This document shows positions 21,087-33,330 of a stretch of 64,000 nt of DNA, in pieces. Positions within the stretch are counted from its first letter, which is position 1; each line of letters starts with the position of its first letter. Both the position numbers and the translations under genes were made by a program. A model generated the notes under the pieces. The model ran no database searches, was not told the origin of the DNA, and worked only from the letters and a program-made list of their open reading frames with translations. The stretch covers positions 126,898,714 to 126,962,713 of the forward strand of contig CM057460.1 of NCBI GenBank assembly GCA_030035585.1, given 5' to 3'. This DNA is from Dugong dugon (taxonomy: Eukaryota; Chordata; Mammalia; Sirenia; Dugongidae).

Positions 21087-23095
21087 AAATGGGGCCGATC
21101 TCACCCTCCAGCCCTAGGTAGTATACGTGCAAGGCCAGGCCCTGCAGAGTCCTGCTGACTGGTTCAGAGCTGGACATGCAATTTAAGCCAGGCCAATGGA
21201 ATTAATCTATGACTTTTACTAGAATTACTGAGAAGAATCCCTTCATTTTCATGGGGTTGACAAGTTAACAGAATATAAGACTAGAGCATCTGATAGCCAT
21301 TTTTATCACCTCATAGGAAGGAAATACATTGCCAAGAAATGACAGAAGATACAATATTAACTGAGCACCTGGATCCAGCCATACCTGTTGTAAGTAATGC
21401 CTGGACTTTTCAGATACATGAGCTAATGTATGTTCCCCCTCTTTGGCCTATTTACTCTTTCTTCCTTCCTTTCTTCCTCCCTTCCTCTCACTCTTTTCCC
21501 TCCTTTTTTTCTTCTCTTCCTACTTCCTTCTTTTCAAACAAAAGGACAGTGACCTTAGCAAATGCTTTAACCTCTCTAATTTCACTTCTAATTGATAAAC
21601 TCAGGTGAAATGAAATTGCTTTCATCTAAGCATATCTATAACTCTGATGTATATTCTAGTGGTAAGAAACACTTTTGGAAGTGTATTTATTCTGAAACAC
21701 CAATTAAACATTTAGGGACTGAGAACAGGCACATCTCCAAACCTCTCTAAGCTACGTGTCCAGGGAGTAGTGGCTTCATTGTCAACATGAGGCTATCTCA
21801 GATGTTCAGCTGGGTCTCTGAATGGACTGACTACTCTCACCAAGTCAGACCTGTACCAGGGGGTGGTAACTTAATCATTGTTCACACACTGCAGTCCTGA
21901 CGTATATGTAACTGGCACATTGAATGACCTGAACTTGGTGGGGTACAGGCAGAAAACAATTGTCTTCTTTCTCACTGTTGACCCTTTAAATCCATTCTGT
22001 GGACCATTTCTTTCCCAAGCACTGGATGAATGTTCAGGCAAATCCCATGGCTTTTCCTGTTATTCTTAGATAATAAAAAAAAAATCCTCCAGTCATTTTA
22101 AGTTATAAGAATAGCTTCATTTCAATAGTTAAAATATCCAGTCTGCCATAATAATTAAAATTTCAAACTTAATTAAAAAATTAAATCTTCTTCCTCCTTA
22201 CAGCTTGGATCTGGGTAGTAGGGGAGGAAGAATGGTTGGCTTCTTTGCCATTCTCCCCCTGCCATGTCCCTCATCTCCTCCTCCCCACTTTACCAGGCTG
22301 CTCTCTTGGCTCCTCCAGGGCTTGGAGATGGTGGAGGGTGAAGAGGTAAGGGGTTAGGAAAGGTCATATTTGACTGGCATAGCTGCAACCCACATTGGTG
22401 TCTCCTAGTTTGGTAGATTCCCAGTGAGGACCTTTTTGTGGGATTCTGTGAGGGCTTTTTCCCTCTTGAGAACCTTCAACTGCAACTTCCTTGGTATGAG
22501 TGCCACTTTTTCTCCTCTAGCTCATGAACATCCAGGTGGTCCACTTGATGAGGGTCTAAGCTATCACCAAGCCAGTTCCCTCCCTGAGGTTCCACAATGG
22601 GAAATTGCCATTACGGAAGTGCCATTTGCCCTCAATATACTCCCTCTCTACTCTGCCACCTCTGGCTGCTTTAGTAAGCCTCTTGTCTGTGGACTTTTTT
22701 GGGTATGAGTCTGACCCCAGTCTCTGCACCCAACATACTCTAGGAGACACAGGTCAAACTGTCCAAGTGATTCTTTGAAGTCCTATCTCAGCTGAATTGG
22801 TAAGAAGGAAGTCACCCTTCCTTCCCAACCCCCATGCAGGGAAGTAGCATCTGCTAGACTCACAGCACACTCAACTCTCTTCAAAGTCTCAAGGCTTCTT
22901 TAATCTCAGTGCTTTAGATCCTCCAAGCAGATGATGGCTAGGGGACAAATCTTTCAATGCCCCGCATAAGTGGTTTGGCACATCACTTTGGATTGGGGCT
23001 TTCTCAGATCCTAACGTTTGCTATTTCATTCTTAACCTTTGGCGTCTCAGCCAAGACTGAGATATAATAAGTCCCATTTTAACATTCTATGAGAC
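21087..23095. other. Unique sequence, no gene seen
   Basis: Has a pyrimidine-rich tract at 21455-21540 (CTTCC-type). I recognise no gene, and the open frames are short. Confidence 0.4.
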
Positions 23096-23290
23096 ATGCA
23101 ATAGTTAAGCACTAGGCTACTAACTGAAAGGAATGGTGGTTAGAACCCACAAGCTGTGGGAAAAAGAATGTGGCAGTCTGCTTCTGTGAAGATTACAGCC
23201 TTGGAAACCCTGTGGGACAGTTCTACTCTGTTCTGTAGGGTTGCTATGAGTAGGAATCAACTAGATGGCAGTGGATTTTTTTTTTTTTTA
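23096..23290 (+). mobile_element. AfroSINE, 5'-truncated
   Basis: Starts within the tRNA-like head ('GCAATAGTTAAGCAC'). Long-form body 'TGTGAAGATTACAGCCTTGG', tail 'GTTGCTATGAGTAGGAATC' and poly-T. Confidence 0.85.
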
Positions 23291-24465
23291 ATTTTAAATT
23301 TCATGCCTGGGAAACGTCAGAATTTCTAGGCTCTTCTTCTAAGTAGAACGTTGTTGATGGAGGGGTCTCCCATCCCATCCTTGGGCCTTTCCCCAAAGCA
23401 TCTCTTTGTCCAGAAACCAATAGAATTTGGGTCCTAGTGGTCACCAGAATGAAAGAAGCTTACCTTTCCACAGGAGTTTTTGTTCAGCTGCCTTATTGCT
23501 GTGCATGTATGATGGGGCTTCCAGCCAATTTTACCTGGTGTCTTGCATCGTTATTTGGATTTGAACATAAGTTATTGGTCCAGACACCTTTGTGAGTCAT
23601 ATTCCCAAAGGAGACCAGGAGAGGTTAAGCAGCCTGCCCAAGGTCACACAGCAGAACCACAGCAGGAACTCGGGCATGCACCTGCCAGTCCATTACTCTG
23701 GCCTGTAGACCTTGCAAGTGCTTTTCCTAAGCTCATCACCATATTGTTAAAATCCCTTCTTCTGTTTCACACACAGCAGTGGAGATGTCTGCAGATTCAT
23801 ATTAAACAGAATGCAAACATTTCCAGAATTCATTTTCATTTCCATTTCTAGCTCTGAGGAGGTGTTAACTTCTGAGTGCTTTGCTGATCAGTTTTCCTCT
23901 AGCAGCAATAATTGTTTTGAAGAATTTGACACACGTTTCACCAGGGTTCAGTGGTACTGAGTGGGCAGGGAGCAGCCAGGAACTGAACTGCAAGAGCCAA
24001 ATTTGCATTGTGTTGTGCCGCTGGAGTGAGCCGAGCACCCCAGTCCCATTAACAATAATGATAGGTGTGTGATAAGCTCTTCCTCGTTGCCAGAAATATC
24101 TTTCATCCTTTGGGGATCTGTTCTGATCCTTGGCCCTTCGGTGCACCCAACTACCACAGTATTTGCTCTGTAATTTATGAAAGACATGTATTGCACCTGG
24201 GTGCCTCAGAAAATTTAAAATAATTTAAAAGCGTTCAACACCAGCCTAAAATTAAAGCTCCCTAAATCCCTTGCCTGACGAGTGTAATTGAACTCAGACC
24301 CACACAGGTGAGACTTCTAGTACGTCCTAGGGATTGGGAAGCCTAGGCTGGTCTGAGGCAGAAGCGATTCCAGAGACTGGAGCGAGAGAATGATCATCCT
24401 GCAGGCAGCACGGTGTGCTAAGGGTGGACCACAGTGTTTATAAATAAAGCCCGGTAGAGCTCCAC
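23291..24465. other. Mostly unique sequence
   Basis: Besides a MIR piece at 23602-23725 nothing is recognised. Confidence 0.4.
23602..23725 (-). mobile_element. MIR remnant, antisense
   Basis: 'GAGGTTAAGCAGCCTGCCCA' and 'AGGTCACACAGCAG' are the reverse complement of the MIR core. Confidence 0.8.
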
Positions 24466-24660
24466 TGGAGTCTGGGTTGTACAAATGGTTGGCTGCTAAT
24501 CCAAAGGCTGCAGGTTTCAGTCTATCCAGGGGTGGCTCAGTAGAAAGGTCTGGTGATCTACTTCTGAAAAATCAACCGTTGAAAACCCTGTGGAGCACAG
24601 TTCTACTCTGACACATCTGGGGTTGCCATGAATTGGAGTCAACGTGATGGCAGCTGGTTC
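24466..24660 (+). mobile_element. AfroSINE variant
   Basis: Head 'TGGAGTCTGGGTTGTAC', body 'GGTCTGGTGATCTACTTCTG' and 'GAAAACCCTGTGGAGCAC', tail 'GCCATGAATTGGAGTCAAC'. Confidence 0.87.
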
Positions 24661-24899
24661 AGCGCTCCATTATTTCAAGGTGCTCTGTATGCTTAACAAA
24701 CATCATCGTATTCATCTTGCTCCACCTGCCAAGGAGGACAGGCTTTTGTTTCTGTGTTTCATTAACTTTACCCCCAAAATTTGGTCTTTGTCCTTGGTGC
24801 CTGAGAGGTAGTCTCTCAAAGACAATTATGATTATTGGAATTTCCCCAGTAATCATAAGGTGCCTTTGAGGCCTCCAGACCACACCTAACCTAACAGGT

Positions 24900-25560
24900 T
24901 ATTCTGATGAGGTGACTCTTGGGTAGGGCTGGCCAGAAAGACCCACGTGATGTGATATTAACCTCGTGATCACCTCCTGGTACCGACCAGCCTCAAGGGG
25001 GAGGGGCTGGAGTTTGACTCACATAACAACCCCCCCAAAAAAGGCTCTAAACATGCAAGCTCAGTGGGCTTCATGGTTGGTGAAAGATATGAGTGCACGT
25101 AGGAGGTCCATTGTGTCCCTTTTCAAGACACAGAACTCCCAGGTGGGAACTCTCTTAGACCTTGCCCTCTGCATTGCTTCATTTGTACCCTTTTGCTGTA
25201 ATAAAACTGTGATTGTAAGTCTAGCACTTTCCTGAGTTTTTTGAGTTATTCTAGCAAGTTATCAAGCATGAAGGAGGAGTGAGAGCCAGGAGGACAGAAG
25301 TGAGGGGGACTGGGAACCCCTGAGCTTGCAGTTGGCATCCTGAAGGGGCAGTGGGAAAACCCCGAATTTGTAGCCAGCTGGGCAGATGCGATGATGCTGC
25401 GGGAACTCCAAGCTTGCAGCTGGTGTCTAATGTTTTGGGCTGACTTGGCAGCCTGGACGACCATGAGCCTTTAACTTGGGAGGTTTGTTGGAGCCCCAGG
25501 TGGTTAGGGTCAGAGGAGGAACTGCTGCTTGTGCAGCTGGTGTCTCAATGGAAGTGGCAG
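24900..25560 (+). mobile_element. LTR-like element fragment with internal tandem phrases
   Basis: Looks like an ancient retroviral LTR with leader. There is a GC-rich upstream part, a polyadenylation-type 'GTAATAAAACTGTG' at about 25198, and 'TTTCCTGAGTTTTTTGAGTT'. Degenerate repeats of 'GGGAACCCC...GCTTGCAGCTGGTGTC' follow (about 25310, 25360, 25400, 25530). I did not find a convincing target duplication and cannot name the family. Boundaries are approximate. Confidence 0.5.
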
Positions 25561-27767
25561 AGAAGTCGAAAATGGGATTTTGGTTGATGGTGATTATTAT
25601 CCTCACAGTTTCCCCCATTCAACCCCCTGGGCAGCAAGGTCTGAACTAGTTTGTCCCCAAGCCTCTCAGCAGAGCAGCAAGGCAAAGAAACCAGCTTTCC
25701 CAGTGTTGGGGGTCACGCCTGCTCAACCAATGGAGGCTTTTGTGGGCAAAGCACTGAGTCTGGGATCTGAATACTCTGTTAAAACAGTAACAGCAGCAAC
25801 TCTTCCCACTTTACCTGAGATTTCATTTCTAGAGCAGTGGCTGGATAGTGCATAGAGGGAAGCCTGGGTGAGATGTTCATAGTGTTAGTGGGAATCAGGT
25901 AGCTGGGGAGAAAGGGCCCCCAAAGATTAACTTTGACCCAGGTCCAATTTTCCTGCTACTCAGCCTGACTGGGCTGCAAACTGGAGACTGATGAAGGCAG
26001 CCAGTGAGATTTCACGACGGGAAGCCAGGTGAGCTAACCACCCAGGTGTTTCACCCCCTTCTTGAAACCTGGCTGTAGGCACAGCCGGGCTGGGGAGGCC
26101 TCCCTTCGCCCTTGCTGTGGTGGCACGTCAGCCAGCAAGCGGCTTCGTTAGCTCCTGGAAGATGAGTTCTGGTTTCCACACCTCCTATTTACTTTCTTTT
26201 CCTCCTGGGTTGGTAGCAAGAATACAAGGACTTGCCCTTTTTGCTTTAAAAGTCACAAACCTGGGAGCTGGAAGGACTACCATCTTTTTGGTGGGGCAAG
26301 TCCCAAAAAAGCGGGTGGCATGGAAGCCAAGTGCCAAGCAAAAGTTTAGTTGTCATCTGGAGCCTTGAAATTTTTATAGTGACTCAGCAAAGCTGTCTAC
26401 ATAAAATTTTATCAATTATGCATCATAAATAAGTCATTTAAATGCACAATATACTAACTGAATATTGCTTAAAGTGATAGCAATATAGGGTAATTACAAA
26501 CCTCACCCCCATCCCCTTTCAAAATGCAGAGGCAAGCAGAATGGACTGCCCTTAAGAGGCCTTGCACTCGGGGGTGGAAAAATGCCCAGTATGTAGATAC
26601 GTCAGGCAGTGGGGAGGTGAGGATGTTTACACTCCTCAGTCTGTCTCTGTACCTGTCTTTCTCTGCCTGTCGTCCTGTGGTTGCAGAAATCTGGATGCAG
26701 CAAATTCACATTTCTCCTCTCTGTGGAGTTTTTGAGTCCAGAGAAGGGTAAGTTGGTGTGGCTCCCAACAGCATGAGAGTTCCCTCACCTGCATCAGCCT
26801 CAGAAGGGCACACCTGGGCTGAGACAGACGTGGATGTATCCAGCATCACCCTCCATAGAGGCTCCACCTTCACCTCTGTAACCCTGGGGCTCAGCCAGCA
26901 CTGATAGCTTCTAGCCTCAGATTGTTTTGGAATGCTCCTTATAGAATCTCCTTGCCCAGTGTCTTGTTATGTTGAAAGAAAGATGTTTAATAAGAAATAA
27001 AAGTGACAGAGACATTTATTGTTGAACAGAATGGGGATTGAGATGCTAACGGATGCGATTCATTTACATGGTTATCTCTAGGGGGTTAGATTACTGGTAA
27101 ATTTTCCAGTTTTGGCCCCATTTTTTGGTATTGGTATATATTCCTTTTCTCATACTAGTAAAAGAGCACTCACAATAGAAGGAGGGGGTGGGAAGACAAG
27201 GCAGAAGTGTCTCTTTCTACACTGGAATCCCATGCCCTGCACTGCGAGTATAGTGGAGTTCCTCCTAGAAGCCATAAACCATCCAAATACTTGGAGCCTG
27301 GGATGGCATCCAAGCCATGTGAATCATCAACAGTCAGAGCCTGTCACTTGGAGCCTGGCTGCCAAACAGGCCTGTGGGTTGGAGAGAGAGCATCTCCTAG
27401 GAGGGGAAATCCGAAATGTGTCTTCTGGCAGGGGAGAGGCCCCGGTCAGAGCCGGCTGGGAGTGAGGCCCTGGCTGCCTGTCTCAGCCCAACGCTCTTTG
27501 CCCGTCTCCCTCTGAGAGGCCTGCTCCTCGAAGCCAGATGGTGTAGAAAAAAGCAGGTTTCCCTGAGAGCACAGCAAAGTGTTCCCGTTTTTAAGGCCTG
27601 GAGGAGCAGTGAGCATAGTATAGCTGGAGCTTTCCGCCTGCAAAAACCACAGCTAAGCCTCCTGCCACTCCCTCCTTCCCTCCCCAGACCCCTCCTGGCA
27701 GCCACCAAGTCTCCTTCCTTCTGCCGGGACTGTACTCTGAAGGAGGAAGGAGGAGGGAACAAGAGAA
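25561..27767. other. Unique sequence, no gene seen
   Basis: 27397-27778 has overlapping frames on both strands and about seven CpGs, but no coding similarity. The rest is unremarkable. Confidence 0.4.
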
Positions 27768-27965
27768 TGAACAGTTAGTATTTGTCAACTGTGAGCTAAG
27801 TGCTCTACATAAAATAATCTGTCTGAATCTTCACAAGAATGCTGGGAGAGTAATGTGATAATCTTTTGAAAATGAGGAAACAAAGGTTAAAGATGAAAGA
27901 AACAAACATTTGAATCCAGGTTTTCTGACTTCAAAATTCAGGCCCATGGTTTTATTTCTGGTTCA
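27768..27965 (-). mobile_element. MIR remnant, antisense
   Basis: Order matches reverse MIR: 'GTGAGCTAAGTGCTCTACAT', 'ATCTTCACAAGAATGCTGGG', 'GAAAATGAGGAAACAAAGG', 'TTTGAATCCAGG'. Confidence 0.75.
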
Positions 27966-28385
27966 TCCTTCAGGGTTACAGGCCCTGAGTTACAACTGGG
28001 TAGCTCCTAGCCTCTGTGACAGGAGCTGCATTTTCTGAGAACAAAAACTGGCTTGGTCACTACTTTATAAACGGTAGCCATATTTTCAGAAACTTAATTC
28101 AGGATACACAGTTTGGTCACAGAAAGCATGGGGAACAAGCCATTGTAATGAAATCGCTTCTGAGGGGAGGCTCTTCTGACCCTTTGGTGGGCCTTGTCCT
28201 TGGGGGTAAAGTGGACCTGCCTGGAGACAGCTGCGCTGCCTGATACCTTGCTGGGTTTTAATAGGCTGGCTTGAAACTAGCTGTGCATTTTCCAAAACTT
28301 TAATTCCTTGTATCTTACTATTTATTGGCCTTAGTGCCCTGAGGCTCTTCCACAAGCATGCACTGCTGTGGTCAAAGCTAATTGG
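27966..28385. other. Unique sequence, no gene seen
   Basis: Nothing recognised. Confidence 0.4.
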
Positions 28386-28456
28386 AGGGGGCGAGGAGAG
28401 AGAGGGAGAGAGGGAGAGAAAAAGAGGAGAGAGAGAGAGAGGAGAGAGAGAGAGAA
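28386..28456. repeat. (GA)n / (GGGA)n microsatellite
   Basis: Pure purine tract of GAGA and GGGAGA units. The serine-leucine-rich frames on its minus strand are artefacts. Confidence 0.93.
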
Positions 28457-29052
28457 AATACGCACAAGTTGATGCAAGGACCACAGGCTCAGCGCCAAGA
28501 GGCAAGATAACATGGATGCTCAGTAACTGTCCATCAATGCCCGGTTTTGCCTCTGAGAAGGCCGCTAGGTGGCTGGGAAAAAAAAAAAAAAAAAGGTTCC
28601 ACTAGAATGAGGGTCTTTGTAATATTTATGCAAAAAGTGAGCCACTTACCATGTTCTTTCCTGTTTCAGTCACCTGAAAATATTTTCTCTGTATGTATTG
28701 GTCAGTTAGGACTCTTGGTTGCAAGTGACAGAAGAGCCAACTCAAATTGTCTTCAGCAAAAACAGAATTTATTGATTCATGTAAGCTGTAATGCCCAGGA
28801 GTAGGTCTGGCTTCAGACAAAGGCTGGACGTGAGCTCAGAAAATGTTATCAGCACTCATTTTCTCCCCATTGTTCAGCTCTATTTTTTTAAACCAAGTTG
28901 GCTTCTGTCTCTGACTCTGCATGGCACTAATATGGTGGCCGACTACTCATCTCTCAGTTTGTCGTACTGTGGTGGCTTGTGTACTGCTATGTTGTTGGGA
29001 GCTATGCCACCAGTATTTCAAATACCAGCAGGGTCACCTATGTAGGATAGGT
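28457..29052. other. Mostly unique; possible ancient repeat
   Basis: 28680-28950 ('CTTGGTTGCAAGTGACAGAA', 'AATTTATTGATTCATGTAA') looks like an old mammal-wide interspersed repeat that I cannot name. No gene seen. Confidence 0.4.
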
Positions 29053-29261
29053 TTTAGCTTCCAGACTAAGACAGACTAGAAAGAAAGAACTGACAGTCTA
29101 CTCCTGAAAATCAGCCGATGAAAATCTTATGGATCCAATATCGTGCTGGAAGGTGCAGACATGCCAATGATCATGAAGATGGCACAGGACCAGGCAACGT
29201 TTTATTCGGTTATACATAAGGTCACCATGAGGCAGAGTTGACTTGATGGCAACTAACAGCA
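29053..29261 (+). mobile_element. tRNA-Gly/RTE-tailed SINE, 5'-truncated
   Basis: Lacks the tRNA head. Has the body 'TTAGCTTCCAGACTAAGACA', 'AATCAGCCGATGAAAATC' and the RTE-like tail 'GATGGCACAGGACCAGGCAA', 'GACTTGATGGCAACTAACAG'. Same family as 60698-61042. Confidence 0.82.
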
Positions 29262-30333
29262 AATAGGGTGGCAGTAGCTCTAGCTCCTACATTGTCTTTG
29301 GTTTCCAAGACATATTCAACTCCAACTATCCTCCCTATGCCTCTTTAGCTTTTTGGCAGATTCCGTGTAGCAGGAAGGTCAAAGGCCATTTCTACTAAGT
29401 TCAGGGCCAGCTCTGCATTGCAATCAAGGAAAACTGCAGGGTAATGAGTAGGCATTGGACTTAGTTCAGGAAGATCTCCTTGGAAGTGTTTGCACCTTGA
29501 GGTGCTAAGTAACTTATGGATTTCCATTACCAATTTGGGACCTAGACTATCAGATGTCTACCCAGTTTATATACTTTATAAATATAGAAGAATTATTTTT
29601 TAAATGACAAAAATACAACAGTCCTTTGCAGTGATTGAGACTTTTGGAAATACCCTCTGGACAGACGCTGTGCCTAAGGATGCACTGGCCTCTGAGGATG
29701 CCAGGTGAACTTGCCTCACTCCGTCTCTGGCTCCTACCCATTCCTCAGACTGTCTATTTGCCTGGCTGCTCCTCTCCGGCCAGCTCCCCTAAATCATTTC
29801 CCCTTTAGACTTTCTGCTTTGGTTCCCTAGTTTATCTGACAACATAACCCAAGAATATGAGACACATAGGAAACCAGAGGAATTTGGTTTAGAATTTCCT
29901 GACAGAGAAGACAGAATAACTCAAACTTACTATTAGACACTGACATTTGTTTCCTCATAGAATCTTTAGAATAAAATCAGTATTCTTCATGTATCTGTCT
30001 GGAGGAAGGGTCTCAGACAGTCTCACAGGGTCACCTTTAGCCCTGAGACTTGACAAACTGCTGAAGTCTGTCCTAAGTTCCTCTTTTTTCATGCCTTCCC
30101 CTCCTCCAGACTCACTTCTCTGGTCTCTGCCTTCAGCAGCCATCTCCTCTCCCTTGAACACAGGCCAGCTGCTGACTTGGCTGGGAGAGCCATGACTCTG
30201 CTGCCTGTTTACCTTGGAATACTAAAAAATAAAGCTGATATAACTCTGGTTTACCAAGAGCTTTCTCTTTTCATACACTGTATTTCATTAGATTGCCATA
30301 ATAATTCCATAGGGAAAGCTGAGAATATGGGTG
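29262..30333. other. Unique sequence, no gene seen
   Basis: Nothing recognised. Confidence 0.4.
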
Positions 30334-30790
30334 TTCCTGGTTATCTATTGCTGCAGAACAGCCCATGCCAAAACTTAGGGGCTCAAAACAACATTTACTT
30401 TTGCTCATGGATTTGCAATTTGGAACATGCTCTGTGGGGAAGGCTCATTTTTGCTCTGTGAAGAATAAACTGAGACAACTCTACTGGGGGATGGAGAATC
30501 CACTTCCAGGATGGATCACTCACCTGGCTGGCAAGTTGGTGCTGGCAGTCCACATGGGCTTCTCTATGGCAACTTGGCTTTCCTTACAGCATGGTGGCTG
30601 GGTCCCAAGAGCAACCTTCTCAAGAGACATAAAGTGAAAACTCCAGTTTCTTAAGACTTGGGTCTGGAAACTGGCATGGCAGCATTTACATGATATTCTA
30701 TTTGTCAAGCTGTCACAAGACCCAGCTTCCAGGGGAAGGGACACAGACCTATACCTCTCAATGGGAGAAGAGTCAAAGAATTTTGAGGCC
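30334..30790. mobile_element. Ancient mammal-wide repeat, LTR-like
   Basis: 'GGTTATCTATTGCTGCAGAA', 'AAAACTTAGGGGCTCAAAAC' and 'CACTTCCAGGATGGATCACT' follow the order of an abundant old mammalian interspersed repeat, which I believe is LTR-derived. Family and strand are not assigned. Confidence 0.4.
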
Positions 30791-30799
30791 ATGTTTTAC

Positions 30800-30905
30800 A
30801 ACTGCCAAATTGAGATAAGGGAACTGAAACTCAAAGATTAGTGACTTACCTGAGATCACTTCAGTAGATGTAGTTTCAGGTGACTGCCCAACTCATTACC
30901 ACCTT
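30800..30905 (-). mobile_element. MIR remnant, antisense
   Basis: 'GGAACTGAAACTCAAAGATT' then 'GTGACTTACCTGAGATCAC' resemble the reverse MIR core. Confidence 0.55.
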
Positions 30906-31602
30906 CTCTAAGATTTGCTATTTATCCATAAAGGTGACCCCTAAAGCCCTGTTCATACTGTGAAACTAGGTATCACAGAATTCCCACGTTCTTTGTGAAT
31001 GGAACCCCCTGGAGTTTTGGAATACTGCCATCTTGAGAGCCCAACAGCGACTGCCTTCCAGGAATTTGGAATTAAGATGCAGACACACTGGGACTGCAAT
31101 CAACTGGGACTTACTTTCCTTGAGTGCCATCTCAGGGTCAGGTGACAGTGTAAATGCCACTACTGACATCTCTATAATCTTGGGGAAGGTGTTTCTGTTC
31201 TCCGAGCCTCAGCTTCCTGTAAATGAGGGTGAATGATGTTAATAGTCTATGTTTCTATGAATCAGAGTATACATGTACAAACGTGGCCTCCTAAAGTACT
31301 TTTGATGTCTTGTTTCCTGGTATTTTGAGTCCTGTCTTGGCACTGCCACAGGACTGAGAATGGGGCGGGAGATGGTTCATTATGTGATTGATTCAACAAC
31401 AGGAAGCCACAGATTCTCTCCTTCAGAGTTGAAAGGCTGAGGCTGAGCTCACAAGAGCACTGAGATACCCTCAGTGGAAGGAATAGCAGGGCCTGTCTCA
31501 GCCCTTAGGGCTGCTTGGGGGGCCAAAGGAAATAATGATGTAAAGGAGCTTATCAACCACAAGACACTCTGTGACACTGTTTTTGGTATCATTGCTATAT
31601 CC
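30906..31602. other. Mostly unique sequence
   Basis: A short MIR-like phrase ('GCCTCAGCTTCCTGTAAATG', about 31206) lies in 31160-31245. No gene seen. Confidence 0.4.
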
Positions 31603-31810
31603 CAGTGGTTTTCAAGTGGAACAGTTTTGCCCCCTAGGAGACATTTGGCAATGTCTGGAGACATTTTTGATCGTCACAACTGAGGAGATGGTGCTGCTGG
31701 TATCTAGTGGGAAGAGGACAGGGATGCTGCTAAAGAGCCCACAGTGCACAGGACAGTCCCATAACAAAGAATTACCCAGTCCAAAGTGTCAATGATGCTG
31801 AGGTTGACCT
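31603..31810 (+). mobile_element. MER20-type hAT (Charlie) MITE
   Basis: 'CAGTGGTTTTCAAGTGG', 'TTTGGCAATGTCTGGAGAC', 'GGGATGCTGCTAAAG' and 'CAATGATGCTGAGGTTGAC' follow MER20 end to end. A second copy is at 50572-50784. Confidence 0.88.
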
Positions 31811-31827
31811 TGCTGTATCCTATCACC

Positions 31828-32342
31828 AGTCTTAGTCATCTAGTGCTGCTGTAACAGAAATACCCCAAGTGGATGGCTTTAACAAAGAGAAGTTTATTCT
31901 CTCACAGTCCAGTAGGCTACAAGTCCAAATTCAGGGCATCAGCTCCAGCAGAAGGCTTTCTCTCTCTGTCGGCTCTGGAGGAAGGTCCTTGTGATGCATC
32001 AGTTTTCCTTTGGTCTGGGAGTGTCTCAGCACAGGAACCTCAGGTCCAAAGGACGTGCTCTGCTCCTTGCACTGCTTTCTTGGTGGCATGAGATTCCCAC
32101 GTGTCTCTGCTCGCTTCTGTCTTTTATATCTCAAAAGAGATTGGCTTAAGACACTATCCAATCTTGTAAACCTCATCAGTACAACTGCCACTAATCCATC
32201 TTATTAGATCATAGTGGCTGAATCTGCAACACATAAGGAAATCACATCAGATTACAAAATGGTACACAGTTATACAATACTGGGACTCATAACCCAGCCA
32301 AGTTGACAGATATTTTTGGGGGACACAGTTCAATCCATGACA
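31828..32342 (-). mobile_element. Solo MaLR/ERVL-like LTR (copy 2), antisense
   Basis: Reverse copy of the family at 381-889. It begins with the complement of the end ('GTCTTAGTCATCTAGTGCTG') and ends 'TTCAATCCATGACA'. The 5-bp target duplication TCACC is perfect (31823-31827 and 32343-32347). No internal retroviral sequence, hence a solo LTR. Its middle differs from copy 1, so it is probably another subfamily. Confidence 0.85.
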
Positions 32343-32347
32343 TCACC

Positions 32348-33330
32348 CAAAGAGAAAATTTGAACCTGGTAGTCCACATTGAATTGATGACTTGAGTTTT
32401 CAATGCTGAGCTTTCCTTTATGGTTTAAGATTTTGTAATCCAGATGAAAGCTGAAATCTCCCTGCATCTTGAGTTAATCTCATAAAATTAATTAAAATTC
32501 CAAAGTCCATAGCCATTTGCTTTGCCAAGATTTCTGCAAATTCCCATGGCTGAGCTCCCAGTCATCTCTCTCTACCAGCCATGATGTCTCTGTTCTATCC
32601 CATGTCAGCTCAGATGTGAAACTCAGCTTCTGTCTCAGTTTCCACTGAAGCACGAGCATGTGTGTATGTGTGTGTGGGAGCACATGCACACGCACACACA
32701 CACGCACACACCATCCACACTTAGCATCGTGTGTGTATGCATACGTGTCTATGAGTTGGAGGGGATGGGGATGGAGTAGGAGGTTTACAATGCAACAGTA
32801 TTCCTGTTTTTACACGTTTTCCAGCTGCCTCACTGATTGGCCCACGTGGAACTGAATGATATGAAGCAGTGGGTATAAAAAGAATAGAAATGAAGAGTAG
32901 ACAGTGAAAAGATGTAAAACTAGGTGACTATAGAGAAAGATATTTCAAAGATAAATTGCCTTCTACGAATGAAAAAGTCAAGGGAAGTATTTTTCAACCT
33001 TTTTTGACCATAACTCTCAGAAAAATTCTGACATCACAGTCCTGTACACACATCAATACATACAATTTAAATAAAAGTTTCATGAAAGGATACCCTTATT
33101 ACTTGCAATGTTCTCAGATATTTTCTATTTTCTTCCATAAAAATGCTGGTTGCAACTCACTAAATTGATTTCATGACTCCCCAGTGGCTGTAACCAGCAG
33201 TTTGAAAACATGGCTCAGGGTGATGGCCCAAGGTAAGTAAAAGCATCGGCTGTGGAACCGGGAGAGTGTGGTGAAGATTAAGAGCCCGGAACTGCAAGCC
33301 CAGGTATTCCCATGCATCATTCACAGTCAG
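32348..33330. other. Unique sequence, no gene seen
   Basis: Contains the TG/CA tract at 32658-32712. Otherwise no gene or repeat recognised. Confidence 0.4.
32658..32712. repeat. (TG)n-(CA)n inverted microsatellite
   Basis: A TG-rich arm (32658-32677) is followed, after a short spacer, by a CA-rich arm (32681-32712). The two are complementary and can fold back on themselves. Confidence 0.8.

Noticed and set aside
28086-28513. Ser/Leu-rich frames on the minus strand
   Set aside because: Produced by the GA microsatellite at 28386-28456.
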